In this document: piece after piece, positions 59,581-64,000 of the stretch
How the letters are laid out: each line of letters starts with the position of its first letter
How positions within the stretch are numbered: position 1 is the stretch's first letter
Assembly: GCA_036362985.1 (NCBI GenBank)
Contig: JAYGXS010000004.1
Span: 14,618,499 to 14,682,498, forward strand
DNA from: Ligula intestinalis
Taxonomy: Eukaryota; Platyhelminthes; Cestoda; Diphyllobothriidea; Diphyllobothriidae
Length of the DNA: 64,000 nucleotides
Reading direction: 5' to 3'
Made by a program: the position numbers and the translations under genes
The notes under the pieces: model-generated
Told to the model about the DNA's origin: nothing
The model's database searches: none
The model's input: the letters and a program-made list of their open reading frames with translations, nothing else

Positions 59581-60470
59581 GTGCCTTCAACCGTCTGCTA
59601 CGCCGATCGAAGACACACTGCTCTGACGAAGAAACCTACCGAAATGAGCTCAATTATAATGTTTTCCCGCAATGGTTTCCCCAAAGACTTTGTACGCCGA
59701 TGCATGAGACAACAGCAACCCAACAAAAAGGAACCGGATAGTTCCACTCAGGCGCCCAAAACGAACACATGGCTACAGACACTTGCTGAAACACCAAATA
59801 AAAGTGGCGCACAAACCGATGGCTACTTCATGCACTCAGTTAGTACACCCTAAGGATAGCGTTGGCTTCCTCTACAAAATCCCATGTAAAGTTTATGATA
59901 AGGTATATTGTGGCCAAATTGGAAGATCTGTGTCTTCACGCATCCGCGAGCACCAATAGGCAGCGAATAATCATGACCGTTTTTCCGAAGTGGCTATGCA
60001 CTGCCTTGACACAGGACATAATTTTGCATGAGACAAAACACACATTGTCGAAATTTGTCCCTCCAAAAAAGGCCGAAAATGTCTTGAGGCCATGCACTGC
60101 GAAGAGTCATGCATCAACTGGCGTATCGATTAAGCTGGAGTGTACAAACATGTAAAAGAAAGATGGAAGAGACTGCAGCCAACAAAAATGGAACAACATG
60201 AACCGCAATTAGCGTCCACATCGAATGACCTGGACTGATCCCAGACTGACTCAAATTACAATTGCCAATTATCCATTACGCCAACGCGACTGCTAATCAA
60301 GTCCACCACGATGTCACGCAAATTGTAACTACAAATGAACACCCACTACAGATGACTATATAACTGTATCAGCACTTTGAAATGCTAACTGTTCTTTGCA
60401 CATTGCTCTCACGTCTGATGACGACCTGCGGATCCAGTGCCTAAAATTTATTAAAATAAACTTTATCATT
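59581..60470 (+). mobile_element. Penelope-like element, GIY-YIG fragment (divergent lineage)
   Basis: Plus strand, several frames: NGFPKDFVRRCMRQQQPNKK (end of the RT region, 59640-59730), then SVGFLYKIPCKVYDKVYCGQ near 59860-59920 and IGRSVSSRIREH, a GIY-YIG motif in LYK...YCGQ form. CLDTGHNFA and DKTHIVEICPSKKGRKCLEA follow, then the tail VYKHVKERWKRLQPTKMEQ. Stops replace some residues (after REHQ, before DKTH, and after WRID). The 3' end at 60415-60456 starts CTGATGACGACC but has lost GAAAC. It differs clearly from the other PLEs here. Confidence 0.85.
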
Positions 60471-60639
60471 TTCCCAAAGGACGCCTTTCCTTGAAATTAA
60501 TTTTTTTGAGATGCCTGATTTTCAGTTTTTACGTGATAAGTTATCTGTTTCAAATGAGCATACTCGTTAACTAACTGTCTGCAACGATTATTTTCTTGAA
60601 ACCGAAATAATTTATATTGCTCGGCAGTGTTGTTTATAT

Positions 60640-60960
60640 CCGCATGCAACCGTCCGGAGCAGCAGATGATTTAACACTGTGTTGGCTAAATTTAAACTGT
60701 GTTTTGGCATCCGTTGATAGTGTACTTTAAGTTGAACATCCTTAGAGAGAATTCTGAGTATATTTTAGTCACAAAAATTGGACCTTACTAGCTATTTTTA
60801 GTAGCTTCTTCAAAGCAATTTCGACTTTTATTTTACATAATCGGGCGTCAGCTAAGTGGGGCAGAACGTATCATATGCAATTCGAACTAGCAGTATTTTT
60901 ATATTTGAACAATGTAGAGGTGTCATGGTCTTAAGATAGTTATGACGTTATGCAACCTTC
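60640..60960 (+). repeat. interspersed repeat R3, diverged fragment
   Basis: Faint alignment to 53215-53470 and 61540-61800 (accgtccggagcagcag, ttcttcaaagcaattt, agcagaacgtatcatatgca). Low similarity. Confidence 0.45.
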
Positions 60961-61079
60961 AATATATTTTTTTCACTGGCAATATGGGCTTTTGGCGTAG
61001 ATTTTTTGAAACCGACTTCTCTAAATCTAAACAGTGCAGTAAGCAACTCCAAAGCCATTGTCTTCAAAAGTGTCAGTGT

Positions 61080-61805
61080 AATTTATTATGAAAGACAATC
61101 CTGTTGAGCTTGGCCAGTCACTGCGTCCGAACACTACACCAGCCTTTTTCTCCTACCCGGGCTCACGTTTTTAAGAGACGAAGTATACAATATATTATGC
61201 ATAAGTCACTGTTCCTATGCCTACTATGTTTCTAAATTTACGTCTAACATCGTCACTGGCCACGTTCCAGTTGCCATACGCCCGAAATTTAAAATCAAAG
61301 TTACATGTGTATCCCCTTCGGAATTTGTTTGGTACCCTAAAGCTATTATTTCCTCTCTTTCAATTGAATTCCGTTTAAAAGACAAAAGAATAAAAAAAAT
61401 CCGTCTCTATTCCCTGACGTCATATTCAGTGAGCTGATTTTAGCAGAATAATCGTCTCCTGACTGTCTTGAAAGAATCATTTCGTGAAACCTAGGAAATG
61501 TCCTACGCGCGGGGGTGGTTTGCAATTTCTACCACCAGCTGTCCCGAGCAGCTGGATTACAACTCTGCGGATTTGAAGCTGAAGATGTTAAGAGAAAATT
61601 GCATCAAAAAAGAAAATACAAAATCGTACCTCACTGGCAGCTGCCTAATTTGTTTCAAAGAACTTCAGAATTTCCTTTCGCTCAGTCCGGTCTCAGTTCA
61701 GTGGAGCAGAATGCATCATACACAACGCAAACTAAAAAAATTTAAACATGTTTTTGGCTGCCGTTATGTGCTTCTGGTGTATTCTTTGAATCGGACAGTT
61801 GGTAA
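61080..61805 (+). repeat. interspersed repeat R3, copy 2
   Basis: See 52935-53500. It includes an open frame of 116 codons (61498-61848), but the matching copy does not keep one continuous frame, so coding is not supported. Confidence 0.75.
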
Positions 61806-61875
61806 TACAGTGCGTGCCAGAATTTGTGCAAAAGGCCGACATATGTGAAAGATTGATACATTTGGCAAGTGGCTA
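61806..61875 (+). repeat. isolated R1 end (type B)
   Basis: TACAGTGCGTGCCAGAATTT at 61807, then gccgacatatgtgaaagatt, is the outer end of R1 pointing right. It breaks off before the arm proper, next to the TA microsatellite. Confidence 0.75.
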
Positions 61876-61879
61876 CCCA

Positions 61880-61883
<4 letters not shown>

Positions 61884-61916
<33 letters not shown>
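61884..61916. repeat. TA dinucleotide microsatellite
   Basis: About 16 TA units between an R1 end and the hairpin SINE. Confidence 0.9.
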
Positions 61917-61918
<2 letters not shown>

Positions 61919-61919
<1 letters not shown>

Positions 61920-62275
61920 GCAGAAGGACATTACCAGTAAAGAATTGGGACACTAGATAGGCCTTTTCTGCCTCATTAGGCGTCACTGGCTAGTGAGCTT
62001 ATAGCTGAACGGTTAAAGTTCGTCCTGACCAGAGAGATCGCGAGTTCAAAACTCGGTGTGGCAGCAATTTCAGCGGCCACACTGGGGTTGGGCAGCACTA
62101 GCCAACGACGCCTCATGAAGCAGAAAAGGCCTTTATAGTGTCCCATGTCTTTGGGGGTAATGTTTTTCTGCCTGTATCCTATCTGCCTCGCGATCGAGGC
62201 TCGAGAGAGCTCGAATGGCAACGTGAATGGACGAGTAGGTCTTCTGACAGATCGGTGAACGCAAATCTGCTAACA
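61919..62275 (+). mobile_element. tRNA-derived SINE inside a long hairpin
   Basis: Arms 61919-61995 and 62096-62172 are reverse complements over about 77 bp (gcagaaggacattacc, gggacac, ggccttttctgc, ggcgtcactggctagtg and counterparts). The 100 bp between them contain a Pol III promoter: box A 62002-62012 and box B 62044-62052. The 3' part (62173-62275) is shared with 24345-24450. Confidence 0.75.
62002..62052 (+). promoter_or_regulatory. Pol III internal promoter (box A and box B)
   Basis: Box A TAGCTGAACGG fits TRGYNNARNGG apart from one position; box B GTTCAAAAC fits GWTCRANNC. The spacing between them is 31 bp, as in intronless tRNA genes. Confidence 0.7.
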
Positions 62276-62320
62276 GATATATTAACATAGGTGAAGATAC
62301 GAGGTCCAGATAAATTATCC

Positions 62321-62463
62321 TCATCATCATCCCCAAAAGAAGGCGAAGAAGACAACAAGGCGCTGTCAAGGAAAATAGTGTATTTCCAAAACGTCAACAA
62401 AATTGCAATGTGGTCCACGACATTGCCTTGTTTTCTTCTTCGCCTTTTTTGGGGGATGATGAT
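62321..62463. repeat. inverted repeat, arms about 40 bp
   Basis: Arm 62321-62361 (tcatcatccccaaaagaagg, cgaagaagacaacaaggc) mirrors 62424-62463 (gccttgttttcttcttcgcc, ttttttgggggatgatga) with few mismatches. The 62-bp spacer holds ccaaaacgtcaac, reminiscent of PLE end flanks. Confidence 0.8.
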
Positions 62464-62527
62464 CGGGATATATATATATAGATATAAATCTATATGTGAC
62501 AATGATGTAATACCGTACTACCGTTTA

Positions 62528-63459
62528 TACAGTAGATGCCACGGATCACGCAACATTTCGACATAGGTGAAAGATTGATACACTTTCGCTACTCGGTATT
62601 GACTCAGGTTGTGATTCTGATTACCTTGTAGTCTATTCTGAAATTATTTTAGTCAAGAAAGAATGTAGGCTTTTTAAAAAGCTTATTTCTGACCTCCATC
62701 AAAACGTTTACGCTGCAAAAAGTAGTAATTTATATACTATGCGTTTTTTAAAGTAATTAAACCACCTTTATCAATTCAAATATATTTGATGAAAAAAATG
62801 TACGAAAAAAGTATTTCTAGTACACGTTTGAAAGCAACTTACGCCTCAAGTTTTAAAAACGAATAATTGCGAAACCTACTGCTGTTTTACTCGAATTCAA
62901 GATTAACAAACTGCGCACTGTGTGAATCCTGTTTAATTAAGAGTTCGTTTTCGCCTTAAGTTTGAGGAAGAAGTCACATTGTTTGCACAAAATGTCGCTT
63001 TATACAGTGAATACAACATAAGTAAATTGACAAATACGATGTATTATGAATAAACAGGTCAAAGTTGTAAAAAAACTCATAGTTAGAATTTTAAAACAAA
63101 TGGTACCATTTGTTTAAGTATAAACTTTATAGAAGGCTAAATTGACCAACAAACGAGTACAATAAATATTTTTTTGTGTACATTTTCCATAACATATATT
63201 TGAATTTATAAAGGCAGCCAAAATCAAGAATATAAAATGCAATTTATTTAGCAGTTACTTTTTGCAGGATATGAGTTTTTTTGGCGGAGAGAAGTAAGCT
63301 CGTTAAAAAAAAACTATTTCCTGCCATCACTAAAATGGCCTCAGAACAAAAGACACGATAATCAGCATCCCAACCTGAGTCAATGCCAATTAGCGAAAAC
63401 GTATCAATATTTCGCTAATGTCGGCATGTTGCACGAATTCTGGTGCGCACTGTACAAAG
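62528..63459 (+). mobile_element. R1 long-inverted-repeat element, copy 6
   Basis: Left end TACAGTAGATGCCACGGATC (type A), right end ggtgcgcactgta (type B), each next to TA. Arms match over about 330 bp (gactcaggttg, ctgattatcgtg-like, aattcaaatatat). Centre agtttgaggaagaagtcaca near 62960, on plus. No open frame. The clearest copy for defining the ends. Confidence 0.87.
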
Positions 63460-63549
63460 TGAAAAATGTACAGTTCCTATGTGACAGCCTTCCGTTCTAG
63501 AATGTGCATGTCTCCGACTTTTCTGCGATTATTTATGATAAAAGATTCT

Positions 63550-63605
63550 TTACAGAATCCGAAACGTCAGGAAAATAAAACCCTCGTTCAAATCATCACA
63601 TTCAT
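63550..63605 (+). mobile_element. solitary PLE 3' end
   Basis: Contains aatccgaaacgtcaggaaaa and taaaaccctcgttc, the flank that follows the hammerhead-like motif in family D ends. No coding part is attached. Confidence 0.65.
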
Positions 63606-63612
63606 ATTTTCT

Positions 63613-63720
63613 GAGTTTTAGAACACTTGAACAATAGCAGCTGGTCTACCCTTAGACTTAGTGTGGTGGTAATCCTTGAAAGGAAATTCTACAAAGGACT
63701 GCCACTTGAAGGTTATGTAG
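63613..63720 (+). repeat. interspersed repeat R6, copy 2
   Basis: Matches 53548-53670. Lies inside an open frame (63627-63821, 64 codons) that copy 1 does not conserve. Confidence 0.65.
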
Positions 63721-63818
63721 ACCGTTTTGTCAAACAAGCCAAACATTTTGAGGACCCGACAGAAAAGAGACGCAAAAATGCTTTTTTCGTCTATTCATAC
63801 CTAAATGTTTGGCAAAAG

Positions 63819-64000
63819 TAGCTTATGTAGCCCCACTCATATACCCCTAGTTCCAGCATTTTCTTCTTCAAAAACTGCGTTTATGGAGTTTTGGGGGTTG
63901 GAGAAATCAGATAGGTAGAGAGAAAAAATTTTTAAAGTAAGTGTAAAGTGACAAAATGCAGTCGAATTTGCTTTCCGCGACCGCTGGGTGCAGGTTGTTC
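63819..64000 (+). mobile_element. R4 palindromic-end repeat, copy 3 (runs off the window)
   Basis: Starts tagcttatgtagccccac, then catatacccctagttccagc, matching the right end of the copy at 39626-40147 on the opposite strand. It continues with aagtaagtgtaaagtg and ccgcgaccgctgggtgcagg as in copy 1. The far end lies beyond position 64000. Confidence 0.7.

Noticed and set aside
61498..61848. 116-codon plus-strand open frame
   Set aside because: Falls in repeat R3; the matching copy at 53140-53450 shifts frame, so it is not conserved as protein.
62002..62052. Functional tRNA gene
   Set aside because: Boxes A and B are present but no convincing acceptor stem or anticodon arm was seen, and the unit lies inside a repeat; better called a tRNA-derived SINE.
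1..64000. LTR retrotransposon or viral insertion
   Set aside because: No gag, protease, integrase or viral motifs and no long direct terminal repeats were recognised by eye.

Overview
This window is eukaryotic, gene-poor and dominated by decayed transposable elements. No complete host protein-coding gene, rRNA or tRNA gene could be recognised. The repeat content suggests a flatworm, most likely a tapeworm with a large repeat-rich genome (a diphyllobothriidean is my guess). The reasons are many Penelope-like elements (PLEs) with GIY-YIG endonuclease domains, a CR1/Jockey-type LINE, Tc1/mariner remnants, and tRNA-derived SINEs with hammerhead-like cores of the kind known from schistosomes. The taxon is inference; the element families are read from the sequence.

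Layout. 1-4.6 kb: mostly unrecognised AT-rich DNA with one GC-rich island (2.8-3.3 kb). 4.6-9.2 kb: PLE fragments, a hammerhead-bearing SINE, a Tc1 transposase remnant and a near-perfect hairpin of PLE ends. 10.7-15.1 kb: duplicated repeat R5, the first copy of a long-inverted-repeat element (R1), a decayed but almost full-length mariner-type transposase, and a copy of palindromic repeat R4. 16.2-23.3 kb: a repeat pair, a second hammerhead SINE and three antisense PLE fragments. 23.3-29.8 kb: nearly featureless, ending in a 10-N assembly gap. 29.8-39.4 kb: a decayed LINE, two neighbouring R1 copies, then a second LINE copy split by a nearly full-length PLE with a 10-bp target-site duplication. 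39.6-47.6 kb: R4, four PLE fragments and an R1 half. 47.6-52.9 kb: mostly unique AT-rich DNA with one R1 copy. 52.9-64 kb: repeats R3, R5, R6, tRNA-like segments, five PLE regions, a Pol III promoter inside a long hairpin, another R1 copy and the start of another R4.

How the parts relate. PLEs supply reverse transcriptase and GIY-YIG endonuclease. Their ends carry hammerhead-like motifs, often with an inverted copy at the 5' side, which leaves foldback structures in the DNA. R1 has CAGT ends next to TA and looks like a non-autonomous Tc1/mariner or pogo-type element with arms of about 330 bp. All recognisable coding regions carry stops or frameshifts, so nothing here looks autonomous now. The best leads are the R1 family, the hammerhead SINEs, the Pol III-promoter hairpin near 62 kb, and the repeated inverted PLE termini.
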